Shown here: positions 1-7,696 of the stretch, one piece after another | Position numbering within the stretch: the stretch's first letter is position 1 | How the letters are laid out: every line of letters begins with the position of its first letter | From: JALZKA01 sp963753385 | GTDB taxonomy: Bacteria; Actinomycetota; Thermoleophilia; Solirubrobacterales; 70-9 | Reading direction: 5' to 3' | NCBI GenBank assembly: GCA_963753385.1 | Contig: CAVWCC010000008.1 | Span: 868,001-932,000, forward strand | DNA: 64,000 bases | The notes under the pieces: model-generated | Database searches by the model: none | The model's input: the letters and a program-made list of their open reading frames with translations, nothing else | What the model was told of the DNA's origin: nothing | Program-made: the position numbers and the translations under genes

Positions 1-443
1 CCGAGCTGATCGAGGCCGGGGTGAACGTCGACGAGATCTACCGGCGGCTGTATGAGCGGGTGCCGATCGAGAAGGCGAAGCTCGTCGCCCGCGCGATCGA
101 GAAGATCGAGCGCTTCGACGACGGTCGCCTTGCCCTCACCTACATCTCGCGTGAGGACTATGCGGCGACGGGAGCCTCGGATCTGCTCACCGAGGGCATC
201 ATCGACCACGTGCGCGCGCTCGAGGGCACGGTCGTGGCCGGCGTCGTGCGGGACAAGACCGACGGCGGCAGGACTGCGCGCAAGGTCAGCCTGCGCTCCT
301 CCGACGGCGCGGTGGACGTTTCTGCGATCGCGAGGGAGCAGGGGGGAGGCGGCCACATGCGCGCCGCCGGCTTCGGTACCGACCTCGAATACCACGTGCT
401 CGTCGAGTTCCTGCGCGAGCAGGTCGCCAAGCAGCTTGGCTGA
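1..443 (+). CDS. nrnA: NrnA-type DHH/DHHA1 phosphoesterase, C-terminal part
   Basis: C-terminal end of a cytoplasmic DHH-family phosphoesterase of the NrnA type, which degrades very short oligoribonucleotides and dephosphorylates 3'-phosphoadenosine 5'-phosphate. The frame is open from base 3, so the gene begins upstream of the window and the in-frame GTG at 21 is internal. What is visible is the DHHA1 substrate-binding domain with the diagnostic GGGGHMRAAGF segment at bases 342-374. The metal-binding DHH domain is outside. It overlaps truB by 8 bases, and nrnA-truB-ribF-rpsO-pnp is a classic order in Gram-positive bacteria. The family call is firm; the exact subfamily cannot be checked without the N-terminus. 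Confidence 0.88.
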   Translation, partial: ELIEAGVNVDEIYRRLYERVPIEKAKLVARAIEKIERFDDGRLALTYISREDYAATGASDLLTEGIIDHVRALEGTVVAGVVRDKTDGGRTARKVSLRSSDGAVDVSAIAREQGGGGHMRAAGFGTDLEYHVLVEFLREQVAKQLG

Positions 444-1077
444 TCCGGGCGTCCTCCTGGTGGACAAGCCGGCGGGAGTCACCTCGCATGACGTCGTCGC
501 GCGCGTCAAGCGCGAGCGGGAGGTCAAGACCGGCCACGCGGGCACGCTCGACCCCTTCGCCACGGGCCTCCTCATCGTCCTCCTCGAGCGCGAGGCGACC
601 CGGGAGCAGGCGCGGTTCATGGCCCTCCCGAAGACCTATCGGACGATCGCCCGGTTCGGAGCGGTCTCGACGACAGGCGACCCCGAGGGGGAGATCACCG
701 AGACCGGCGTCGTACCCGAGGGGCCGCTCGAGCTGCCGACCGGCGAGGTCCACCAACGCCCCCCGGCGTACTCGGCGGTGAAGGTCGGTGGCGTGCGCGC
801 CTACAAGCGGGCGCGGCGCGGCGAGGACGTCGAGATGCCGCCCCGCCAGGTCACCGTCCACCGGTTCGAGGAGCTCTGGCGCGAGGGTGACCGGGCCGAG
901 TACGAGATCGAGTGCGCGTCCGGAACGTACGTGCGGAGCCTGATCGCCGACCTCGGCGATGCCTACTGTCTCGAGCTTCGCCGGCTCGCGATCGGCCCGT
1001 TCTCGGTCGACGAGGCGGGCAAGCTCCCGATCCCGCTCCCGGACGCGCTTGCGCGGGTCCAGGCTACGACTGCCTAG
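436..1077 (+). CDS. truB: tRNA pseudouridine(55) synthase TruB (short form)
   Basis: Converts U55 of the tRNA T-loop to pseudouridine. Residues 5-14 (GVLLVDKPAG) and GHAGTLDPFATG with catalytic Asp39 are clear, as are KTYR, RPPAYSAVKVGG and the ASGTYVRSLIADLG stretch near the C-terminus. The TTG at 436 is chosen because it gives the usual short N-terminus before the VDKPAG motif and overlaps the nrnA stop; a GTG at 460 would cut into the motif. At 213 residues it is well below the usual 290-310: the insert between the ETG and RPPAYS blocks is reduced and there is no C-terminal PUA-like domain. It is co-transcribed with nrnA and followed by ribF after 12 bases. Confidence 0.93.
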   Translation: MADPGVLLVDKPAGVTSHDVVARVKREREVKTGHAGTLDPFATGLLIVLLEREATREQARFMALPKTYRTIARFGAVSTTGDPEGEITETGVVPEGPLELPTGEVHQRPPAYSAVKVGGVRAYKRARRGEDVEMPPRQVTVHRFEELWREGDRAEYEIECASGTYVRSLIADLGDAYCLELRRLAIGPFSVDEAGKLPIPLPDALARVQATTA

Positions 1078-1089
1078 AGTTCGCGGCCG

Positions 1090-1977
1090 ATGACGATCGA
1101 GGTGACGCAGCTCCCCGACGCGAAGCCGCGCCCGCGGCGAGTCGCGATCGGAACCTTCGACGGCGTCCACGTCGGTCACCGCAAGGTGATCGAGGGGGCC
1201 GACACGGTGCTGACCTTCGAGCCCCACCCGGTCAAGGTGATCGCCCCGGAGGCGGCGCCGAAGCTGATCATGCCCTTCGCCGCGAAGCGCGACGTCATCG
1301 ACGGCCTCGGCGTCTCAGAGCTCGTCGTGATCCCGTTCGACCGCGAGTTCTCGAAGCGGACCGCCGACGAGTTCATCGAGCACGTCCTGAACGAGCAGCT
1401 CGGCGCCACCCATGTCTCGGTCGGCGAGAACTTCCGCTTCGGCGCCAAGGCGGCCGGCGACCACCGCATGCTCGCCGCGCGGGACGAATTCGAGACCCGG
1501 GTCGTGCCGCTGGTCGAGGTCGATGGCGAGACCGTCTCCTCGAGCCGGATCCGAGCATTGATCGAGGTGGGTGATGTCGAGACGGCGATGCGATGCCTCG
1601 GCGCGCCGTTCCTCTATGAGGGAACCGTCGTCGAGGGCGACAAGCGCGGCCGCGAGCTCGGCTTCCCGACCGCCAACCTGGTGCCCGCCGACGACCTGGT
1701 TCATCCGGGCCACGGCGTCTATGCGGGCTTCGCGAACGGCCGCCCGGCGGCGATCCACGTCGGCGTCAGGCCGATGTTCGAGACCGGCCGCGGGCTGCTG
1801 ATCGAGCCATACCTGATCGATTGGGAAGGCGATCTCTACGGCCAGACCCTCCGGGTCGCGTTCATCGCCCGCCTGCGCGGCGAGAAGCGCTTCCCGTCGG
1901 TCGAGGAGCTGATCGCGGCCATCAAGCAGGACGTCGAAGACGCCCGGGGGATAACCGCGAACTTCCGCGGCCCTTAG
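1090..1977 (+). CDS. ribF: Bifunctional riboflavin kinase / FAD synthetase RibF
   Basis: Makes FMN from riboflavin and then FAD. The N-terminal nucleotidyltransferase domain carries GTFDGVHVGH (residues 21-30), FEPHP, ENFRFG and SSSRIR. The C-terminal kinase domain carries GRELGFPTAN and the EPYLIDWEGDLYG stretch. It is 295 residues, slightly short because the helix after GTFDGVHVGH is trimmed, so the ADTVLTFEPHP strand follows almost at once. A TAGAGT hexamer at 1075-1080 overlaps the truB stop and lies 9 bases before the ATG, a possible internal leaderless promoter. rpsO follows after 53 bases. Confidence 0.95.
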   Translation: MTIEVTQLPDAKPRPRRVAIGTFDGVHVGHRKVIEGADTVLTFEPHPVKVIAPEAAPKLIMPFAAKRDVIDGLGVSELVVIPFDREFSKRTADEFIEHVLNEQLGATHVSVGENFRFGAKAAGDHRMLAARDEFETRVVPLVEVDGETVSSSRIRALIEVGDVETAMRCLGAPFLYEGTVVEGDKRGRELGFPTANLVPADDLVHPGHGVYAGFANGRPAAIHVGVRPMFETGRGLLIEPYLIDWEGDLYGQTLRVAFIARLRGEKRFPSVEELIAAIKQDVEDARGITANFRGP

Positions 1978-1987
1978 CCCACCCTGA

Positions 1988-2003
1988 CAGGAGCTTGCTC
2001 CTG
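1988..2003. promoter_or_regulatory. Perfect palindrome between ribF and rpsO
   Basis: CAGGAGC-TT-GCTCCTG, a perfect 7-bp inverted repeat with a 2-base centre, sits just upstream of the rpsO -10-like TATCCT (2013-2018). The centre is too small for a good RNA hairpin, so an operator is at least as likely as a weak terminator for ribF. Function unproven. Confidence 0.35.
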
Positions 2004-2012
2004 GCAGGTAGT

Positions 2013-2018
2013 TATCCT
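2013..2018 (+). promoter_or_regulatory. rpsO -10-like element TATCCT
   Basis: TATCCT lies 12 bases before the rpsO ATG, so any transcript starting from it would have a leader of only about 6 bases. No matching -35 hexamer is seen at 16-18 bp. Confidence 0.4.
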
Positions 2019-2030
2019 AGGCCGCCGCGC

Positions 2031-2300
2031 ATGAGCCTCACGCAGGAAAGAAAGCAGGAGCTGATCGAGAAGTTCGGCCGCTCCGAGGGCGACACCGGCT
2101 CCGCCGAGGTCCAGATCGCGCTCCTCACGGAGCGGATCAACGAGCTGACCGAGCATCTGCGCTCCCACACCAAGGACCATCACTCGCGCCGCGGCCTCCT
2201 GATGCTGGTCGGCAAGCGCCGCCGGCTTTTGCGCTACCTCGAGCGCGCGGACCTCGACCGGTACCGCCAGGTCGTCGCCGACCTCGGCCTGCGCCGCTAG
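2031..2300 (+). CDS. rpsO: 30S ribosomal protein S15
   Basis: 89-residue primary 16S rRNA-binding protein of the small-subunit platform. The full-length S15 signature is present, including EKFGRSEGDTGSAEVQIALL, LTEHLRSHTKDHHSRRGLL and the basic GKRRRLLRYL segment. The start at 2031 gives the canonical MSLTQERKQ N-terminus; the same frame is open further upstream through the end of ribF but that stretch has no S15 similarity. There is no Shine-Dalgarno before the ATG. In other bacteria S15 represses its own translation through its leader, but the leader here looks too short for that. Confidence 0.97.
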   Translation: MSLTQERKQELIEKFGRSEGDTGSAEVQIALLTERINELTEHLRSHTKDHHSRRGLLMLVGKRRRLLRYLERADLDRYRQVVADLGLRR

Positions 2301-2334
2301 CCAGCACTGCGCGCGCCTGCTGCCGTAATCGCGG

Positions 2335-2363
2335 TTGCGCCGCGTGGCGCCAGTGAGTAACTT
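2335..2363 (+). promoter_or_regulatory. Sigma-70-type promoter of the RCC1-like gene
   Basis: TTGCGC (2335-2340) and TAACTT (2358-2363) are separated by exactly 17 bases. Transcription would start near 2370, leaving a leader of about 30 bases with GGGAGGA at 2384-2390 before the ATG at 2400. This is one of the few genes here with both a recognisable -35 box and a Shine-Dalgarno. Confidence 0.55.
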
Positions 2364-2399
2364 GGCGTGCAGGGAGAGCGATCGGGAGGAGAGCGGGGC

Positions 2400-3326
2400 A
2401 TGGTAGATGCGAGGGCGGATTCGAGGTCGGCAATCGGCCGGCGGGGTCTTGGGCTGAGCCTCGCGCTGGCTTGCGGTGCGCTGCTCGCCGCCGCGTCCGC
2501 GGCGTCGGCAAGCCACAACTCGCGCCACGTCTGCGGCGTCAAGCTCAACGACAAGGTCGCCTGCTGGGGGCAAGATGACGCGGGCCAGGCGACACCGCCG
2601 TCGGCGAGCTTCCGATCGGTCAGCGGCGGCTACGACTTCACGTGCGGCATCAGGCTCAACGACAAGGTCAAGTGCTGGGGCGACGATGGCTACGGCCAGT
2701 TGAGCGACGCGCCCACGGCAAACCTCCGCACAATCAGTGCGGGCGGCCACTACGCCTGCGGCGTCAAGCCCAACGACAAGGTCAAGTGCTGGGGCGACGA
2801 CGACGAGGGCCAGGTGAGCGACGCGACCACGGCGAACCTCCGCTCGGTCAATGCCGGCAGCAACACAGCATGTGGCATCAAGCGCAACGACAAGCTCGTC
2901 TGCTGGGGCGACGACGCCTCCAACCTGGTGAGCGACGCGCCGACGGCGAACCTCCGCTCGGTCAACATCGGCGCTTACCACGCTTGCGCCGTCAAGCGCA
3001 ACGACAAGATCGTCTGCTGGGGAGATGACTCGTACGGCTATTTCGACGACGTGCCGACCGCGGACTTCCGTTCGGCCGGCGCCGGCTACGAGCACAGCTG
3101 CGGCCTCAGGCTCAACGACAAGGTCGTCTGCTGGGGCGACGACAGCTACAACACGGTGGCTGGCACACCGACGGCCGACTTCCGCTCGCTCTCCGTCGGT
3201 GGCGCCCACAGCTGCGGGATCAAGCCCAACGACAGGGTCATCTGCTGGGGATCCGACGAGGTCGGCCAGGTGAGCGACACCCCCGGGGCAAGGTTCCGGC
3301 AGGTCGACGCAGCCGGTTACGACTGA
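2400..3326 (+). CDS. Secreted RCC1/BLIP-II-like repeat protein with paired cysteines
   Basis: 308-residue predicted exported protein. An arginine-containing start is followed by a hydrophobic stretch (LGLSLALACGALLAAASA) and an ASA-type cleavage site near residue 38. The mature part is seven tandem repeats of about 38 residues, each with the pattern C-G-[IV]-K/R-x-N-D-K-x-x-C-W-G-D, so nearly every repeat has two cysteines. This matches RCC1 / regulator-of-chromosome-condensation-like propellers (BLIP-II type). ATG 2400 is chosen over the in-frame GTG at 2367 because it has GGGAGGA 9 bases upstream. Such proteins usually mediate binding; no enzyme motif is seen and no partner can be named. 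It interrupts the conserved rpsO-pnp order. Confidence 0.8.
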   Translation: MVDARADSRSAIGRRGLGLSLALACGALLAAASAASASHNSRHVCGVKLNDKVACWGQDDAGQATPPSASFRSVSGGYDFTCGIRLNDKVKCWGDDGYGQLSDAPTANLRTISAGGHYACGVKPNDKVKCWGDDDEGQVSDATTANLRSVNAGSNTACGIKRNDKLVCWGDDASNLVSDAPTANLRSVNIGAYHACAVKRNDKIVCWGDDSYGYFDDVPTADFRSAGAGYEHSCGLRLNDKVVCWGDDSYNTVAGTPTADFRSLSVGGAHSCGIKPNDRVICWGSDEVGQVSDTPGARFRQVDAAGYD

Positions 3327-3380
3327 GCGGCCGACGCGCCCGGCGACAGATCGTGCGCGCCCCGGCGGCGCGGTCGCACC

Positions 3381-3456
3381 CCTGTAACATCACGCGCGAT
3401 CCAACGATCGAAGCTACAGGGTCGCCACCGGGCGATCAGATGGGAAACAGGAATAC
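3381..3456 (+). promoter_or_regulatory. pnp promoter/leader with inverted repeat
   Basis: The 130-base gap before pnp contains TAACAT (3385-3390), a plausible -10, embedded in the left arm of a perfect 6-bp repeat CCTGTA (3381-3386) / TACAGG (3415-3420) that also encloses two GATC half-repeats. The leader ends in AGGAA shortly before the ATG at 3457. pnp leaders are autoregulated in several bacteria; whether this repeat does that is inference. Confidence 0.4.
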
Positions 3457-5724
3457 ATGAGCATGTTTGACGTGAGCCGGGTCTCGGTTCAGATCGGCGA
3501 CGGCGAGATTTCCTTCGAGACCGGCAAGCTGGCCCGCCAGGCCAGCGGTGCGGTTGTCGTACGCGCGGGGGACACGATGGTCCTCTCGACCGCGACGGTC
3601 GGCAACCTCCGCGATGTTGACTTCCTGCCGCTGACGGTGGACGTCGAGGAACGGCACTACGCGGTCGGCAAGATTCCCGGCTCGTTCTTCAGGCGCGAGG
3701 CTCGCGCCGGCGAGAAGGCGACGCTCACCGCGCGAATGATCGACCGGCCGATCCGCCCGCTCTTCCCGAAGGGCTGGCACTACGAGACGCAGATCGTCTG
3801 CCAGACGATGTCGGCCGAGCACGAGCACCCCTACGACATCCTCGCGATGAACGGCGCCTCCGCCGCGATCGCCGTCTCGGACATCCCGCTGCCGAAGCAT
3901 GTGGGCGCCGTCCGGATCGGCAAGCTCGACGGCGACTTCGTCGTCAACCCCTCGGAGGAGGACTGGGACGACCTCGACATGGACCTGGTCGTCTCCGGTA
4001 CCGACGAGGCGATCCTGATGGTCGAGTGCGGCGCGAAGTTCGTGACCGAGGCCGAAGTGCTCGACGCCCTCGACATCGCCCACGGCGAGATCAAGAAGAT
4101 CGTCGCCGTCTTCGACGAGCTGGCCCAGAAGGCCGGCAAGGAGAAGCGTGAGGTCGAGGCCCCGGCGGTCGACGAGGAGCTGATCGCCTCGATCAAGGGC
4201 TCGCACGGCGCAAAGCTCGACGAGGCGACCCAGGTCGCTGAGAAGCTCGCCCGCCAGGACGCGATCGCCGCCGTCGAGGAGGAGGTCCTCGAGACCTACG
4301 CCGCGACGGGCGAGGGCGAGGAGGAGAACCCCGAGCGCAAGGCCGAGGTGGCCAGGGCGTTCGCCAAGCTCGAGAGGGACACGATTCGGCACCGGATCGC
4401 GGTCGAGAAGAAGCGCCCCGACGGCCGCGCCCAGGACGAGATCCGGCCGATCGAGTGCGAAGTGGACGTCGCTCCGCGCGTGCACGGCTCGGCGTTGTTC
4501 ACTCGCGGCGAGACGCAGATCCTCTCGAACGTTGCGCTCGGCACCACCCGGATGGACATGAAGGTCGACAACCTCGGCCTCCAGGAGCGCAAGACGTTCT
4601 TCCACCACTACAACTTCCCTCCGTTCTCGGTGGGCGAGGCCGGGTTCATGCGCGGCCCGAAGCGCCGCGACATCGGCCACGGCGCGCTTGCCGAGCGGGC
4701 GCTGGCCGCGACGATCCCGGGCGAGGAGGACTTCCCATACGTGCTCCGGATCGTCTCCGAGACACTCGAGTCGAACGGCTCGTCGTCGATGGGCTCGGTC
4801 TGCGCCTCCTCGATGGCGCTCCAGGCAGGCGGCGTGCCGGTCTCCGCACCGGTCGCGGGCGTTGCGATGGGGCTGATCAAGGAGGACGAGGACTACATCG
4901 TCCTGACCGACATCGCCGGCGTCGAGGACCACCTCGGCGACATGGACTTCAAGGTCGCCGGCACGTCCGAGGGCATCACCGCACTGCAGATGGACATCAA
5001 GATCACCGGCGTCACGTTCGACATCCTGCGCGACGCGCTCGAGCAGGCTCGCCAGGGCCGGCTGTTCATCCTCGGAAAGATGGCCGAGGCGATCGACGGT
5101 CCGCGCGAGCAGATGTCCGAGTTCGCGCCGCGCATCGAGACGATCAAGATCGACCCCGAGAAGATCGGGGCCGTGATCGGCAAGGGCGGCGAGACGATCC
5201 GCGGCATGCAGGAGGAGTTCGAGGCCGAGATCGACATCGACGACGACGGCACCGTCCGGGTCTACGCGCCCACCGGTGCGCAGGTCGATGCCTGTATCGC
5301 GAGGATCGAGTCGATGACCCGCGAGGCCGAGGTCGGCGACCAGTTCAAGGGCAAGGTCGTGAAGACCACGACCTTCGGCGCCTTCGTCGAGCTCGTCAAG
5401 GGCACCGACGGCCTGCTGCACATCTCGAACGTGAAGCCCGGCGAGCGAGTCGGCGCGGTCGAGGACGTGTTGAGCTCGGGCGACGAGATCGAGGTAACCG
5501 TGGTCGAGGTCGACCGCGAGCGCGGCCGGATCGGCCTGCGGCTCTCCGACGACCCGTCGATCGCCGGCAAGACGCCAGAGGAGCTGGCGAAGGAAGGCAC
5601 CGGCGATCCCACGATGGGCGGCGGCGGCCGCGGGAACGGCGGCGGCCGCGGTGGTCGCGGGCGTGAGCGCCTCGACGGCGGCGGTCGCGGTGGCCGCGAC
5701 CGTGAGCGTGGCGGCCGGCGCTAG
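3457..5724 (+). CDS. pnp: Polyribonucleotide nucleotidyltransferase (PNPase)
   Basis: 755-residue phosphorolytic 3'-5' exoribonuclease of RNA decay. Domain order is complete: RNase PH domain 1, an all-alpha linker rich in Glu/Lys, RNase PH domain 2 (GSSSMGSVCASSMAL), a KH domain (IGAVIGKGGETIRGMQ) and an S1 domain (GKVVKTTTFGAFVEL, GLLHISNV, GRIGLRLSDD). After S1 there is a tail of about 35 residues made almost wholly of Gly and Arg (RGG-like), which is longer than usual. ATG 3457 fits the family N-terminus and has AGGAA upstream. The stop TAG doubles as the first bases of a TAGTCT -10-like element for the next gene. Confidence 0.97.
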   Translation: MSMFDVSRVSVQIGDGEISFETGKLARQASGAVVVRAGDTMVLSTATVGNLRDVDFLPLTVDVEERHYAVGKIPGSFFRREARAGEKATLTARMIDRPIRPLFPKGWHYETQIVCQTMSAEHEHPYDILAMNGASAAIAVSDIPLPKHVGAVRIGKLDGDFVVNPSEEDWDDLDMDLVVSGTDEAILMVECGAKFVTEAEVLDALDIAHGEIKKIVAVFDELAQKAGKEKREVEAPAVDEELIASIKGSHGAKLDEATQVAEKLARQDAIAAVEEEVLETYAATGEGEEENPERKAEVARAFAKLERDTIRHRIAVEKKRPDGRAQDEIRPIECEVDVAPRVHGSALFTRGETQILSNVALGTTRMDMKVDNLGLQERKTFFHHYNFPPFSVGEAGFMRGPKRRDIGHGALAERALAATIPGEEDFPYVLRIVSETLESNGSSSMGSVCASSMALQAGGVPVSAPVAGVAMGLIKEDEDYIVLTDIAGVEDHLGDMDFKVAGTSEGITALQMDIKITGVTFDILRDALEQARQGRLFILGKMAEAIDGPREQMSEFAPRIETIKIDPEKIGAVIGKGGETIRGMQEEFEAEIDIDDDGTVRVYAPTGAQVDACIARIESMTREAEVGDQFKGKVVKTTTFGAFVELVKGTDGLLHISNVKPGERVGAVEDVLSSGDEIEVTVVEVDRERGRIGLRLSDDPSIAGKTPEELAKEGTGDPTMGGGGRGNGGGRGGRGRERLDGGGRGGRDRERGGRR

Positions 5725-5727
5725 TCT
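5722..5727 (+). promoter_or_regulatory. -10 element TAGTCT for the M16 peptidase gene
   Basis: TAGTCT begins on the pnp stop codon and ends 7 bases before the TTG start at 5735, so the predicted mRNA begins at or next to the start codon. Confidence 0.45.
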
Positions 5728-5734
5728 CGCTCCT

Positions 5735-7018
5735 TTGAGCGATCTGCCCGAGAACACCCGGCTCACGGAGCTTCCGAACGGCGTACGGGTCGTAACCGAG
5801 GCAGTGCCCTCGGTGCGATCCGTGGCCCTCGGGCTCTGGACTCGCACGGGGTCTCGTGACGAGGGCCCGGGCCAGGAGGGCCTCTCGCACTTCCTCGAAC
5901 ACCTGCTGTTCAAGGGCACGGAGCGTTACTCGGCGATCGAGATCTCGGAGCGCTTTGACGGCATGGGCGCCGCGGCCAACGCGGCGACCAGCAAGGAATC
6001 GACGCACATCCACGCCCGGTTCCTCGACGAGCACACCGAGGACGCGTTCGACCTGATGGCCGAGATGATGCTCGAGCCGACGTTCCCCGACATCGACTCC
6101 GAGCGCGAGGTCGTGCTCGAAGAGATCGCGATGTACGAGGACGAGCCGTCGGACCGCGTCCACGACTTCCTCGCGGAGGCGGTCTACGGCGAGCACGCTC
6201 TTGGCCGTCGCGTGCTCGGCGAGGCGGACGTGATCGCTTCGATCCCGATCCCAAAGATCGCCGAGTACCACAGCGGCCGCTACGTCGCCGGCAACCTGGT
6301 GGTCGCCGCCGCGGGCCACCTCGAGCACGATCGGATCGTGGCCCTGGCCGAGCGCCTCGTGGAGCCGCCCGCGGGCACCGTTCCCGTCCCCAACGGCGAC
6401 GACCCCGCCGACGAGCGGCGGCTCCGCTTCCACTCGAAGGACACCGAGCAGTTCCACATCTGCTTCGGCGCGCCGGGCATCGCCCGCGCGGACGAGCGGC
6501 GCTTCACCCTCGCCGTCGTCGACTCGGCGTTCGGCGGCTCGGTCTCGTCACGGCTCTTCCGCGAGGTGCGTGAGAAGCGCGGCCTCGCCTATTCGGTCGG
6601 CTCCTACTCGGAGCAGTACCTGGATCGCGGCACGGTCGCGATGTACGTCGGGACCCGCCAGGACAACGTCGCGGAAGCGTGCGAGATCATCGGGCGCGAG
6701 CTCGCTGCCCTGCGGGACGACGGGATCCGTGGCGACGAGCTCGACCGGGCGAAGGAGCACGTGAAGGGGAGGATGGTGTTGAGCATGGAGTCGAGCGCGT
6801 CGCGGATGTCGCGCATCGCGCGGTCGATCCTGTTCGGCACGCCGCTCCTCTCGATCGACGAGATGCTGGCGCGCGTCGACGCGGTCTCGGAGGACGGCGT
6901 CGCTGAGTTCGCGGCCGAGTTCTACGACCCAGGTCGGTTCTCGGCGGCCTGCATCGGCCAGGACGAGGACTGCTTCCGCACCGCCGCGGCCGCCGTCTCT
7001 GACGCCCTGGTGACATGA
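5735..7018 (+). CDS. M16 family zinc metallopeptidase (processing-peptidase-like)
   Basis: 427-residue pitrilysin-family protease related to mitochondrial processing peptidase beta and bacterial PqqL/YmxG-type enzymes. The inverted zinc motif HFLEH (in GLSHFLEHLLFKGT) is followed about 75 residues later by the third zinc ligand region EEIAMYEDEP. The C-terminal inactive half contains the REKRGLAYSVGSY stretch typical of the family. The TTG at 5735 is preferred because it yields MSDLPENTRL just before the conserved LPNGVRVVTE strand; upstream in-frame codons are still pnp tail sequence. YmxG-like genes follow pnp in many Gram-positives. It overlaps dapB by 4 bases (ATGA), suggesting translational coupling. 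Confidence 0.92.
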   Translation: MSDLPENTRLTELPNGVRVVTEAVPSVRSVALGLWTRTGSRDEGPGQEGLSHFLEHLLFKGTERYSAIEISERFDGMGAAANAATSKESTHIHARFLDEHTEDAFDLMAEMMLEPTFPDIDSEREVVLEEIAMYEDEPSDRVHDFLAEAVYGEHALGRRVLGEADVIASIPIPKIAEYHSGRYVAGNLVVAAAGHLEHDRIVALAERLVEPPAGTVPVPNGDDPADERRLRFHSKDTEQFHICFGAPGIARADERRFTLAVVDSAFGGSVSSRLFREVREKRGLAYSVGSYSEQYLDRGTVAMYVGTRQDNVAEACEIIGRELAALRDDGIRGDELDRAKEHVKGRMVLSMESSASRMSRIARSILFGTPLLSIDEMLARVDAVSEDGVAEFAAEFYDPGRFSAACIGQDEDCFRTAAAAVSDALVT

Positions 7019-7689
7019 CGCGCGTCGTCGTCGCCGGCGCCGCGGGCCGGATGGGCGCGACGAGCTGCGAGGCGATTGAGGCGGCTGACGACCTGGAGGT
7101 GGCCGGTCGCGCCGATCCCACGCTAGGGGTGGAGATCGCGGACCTGCTGGGCGACGCCGACGTGCTGCTCGACTTCACGACGCCCGACGCCGCCCCGGAC
7201 AATGTCCGAGCCGCACTCGTCGCGGGCGTCCACGCGGTGGTCGGGACCACCGGCTTCGACCTCGGGCCGCTGCGCGAGGCCGCGGCCGGAGGAGGGGCGA
7301 ACGTGCTCGTCGTTCCGAACTTCGCGATCGGCGCCGTGCTGATGATGCGCTTCGCTGCGGAGGCGGCCGTGCACATGCCCGAGGCCGAGATCGTCGAGCT
7401 TCACCACGACCGCAAGCTCGATGCGCCCTCCGGGACCGCGAAGCGCACCGCCGAGCTGATCGCCGCGGCCGGCGGGAACGTCCACGATCCGATCCATTCG
7501 GTGCGCCTGCCGGGCCTCGTCGCGCATCATGAGGTGATCCTGGGCGCCGAGGGCCAGACGCTCACGATCCGCCACGACTCGCTCGACCGCAGCTCCTTCA
7601 TGCCCGGCGTCCTGCTGGCGCTGCGCGAGGTGGGCTCGCTCCCGGACCCGTTCACGGTCGGTCTCGAGCCCCTGCTCGATCGGGGATAA
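7015..7689 (+). CDS. dapB: 4-hydroxy-tetrahydrodipicolinate reductase DapB
   Basis: NAD(P)H-dependent reductase of lysine/diaminopimelate synthesis acting just after DapA. The Rossmann start VVVAGAAGRMG, VVGTTGF, VPNFAIGAVLMM and the catalytic/substrate stretch ELHHDRKLDAPSGTA are all present. At 224 residues it is 20-40 shorter than typical DapB, mainly in the region after the nucleotide-binding start. It begins inside the M16 stop (ATGA) and is followed 7 bases later by dapA, so the cluster supplies two consecutive pathway steps. Confidence 0.95.
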   Translation: MTRVVVAGAAGRMGATSCEAIEAADDLEVAGRADPTLGVEIADLLGDADVLLDFTTPDAAPDNVRAALVAGVHAVVGTTGFDLGPLREAAAGGGANVLVVPNFAIGAVLMMRFAAEAAVHMPEAEIVELHHDRKLDAPSGTAKRTAELIAAAGGNVHDPIHSVRLPGLVAHHEVILGAEGQTLTIRHDSLDRSSFMPGVLLALREVGSLPDPFTVGLEPLLDRG

Positions 7690-7690
7690 T
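7685..7690 (+). promoter_or_regulatory. -10 element GATAAT for dapA
   Basis: GATAAT overlaps the dapB stop (TAA within it) and leaves exactly 6 bases to the dapA ATG, which puts the expected +1 on the A of the ATG. Confidence 0.45.
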
Positions 7691-7696
7691 CAGCGC

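Noticed and set aside
52..435. Extension of the truB frame upstream to 52
   Set aside because: Overlaps the nrnA coding region in another frame and adds no TruB similarity.
3436..5919. 827-codon open frame on the minus strand opposite pnp
   Set aside because: High-GC codon bias opens antisense frames; the translation is low-complexity (Val/Leu/Arg/Asp) with no domain, while pnp on the plus strand is fully conserved.
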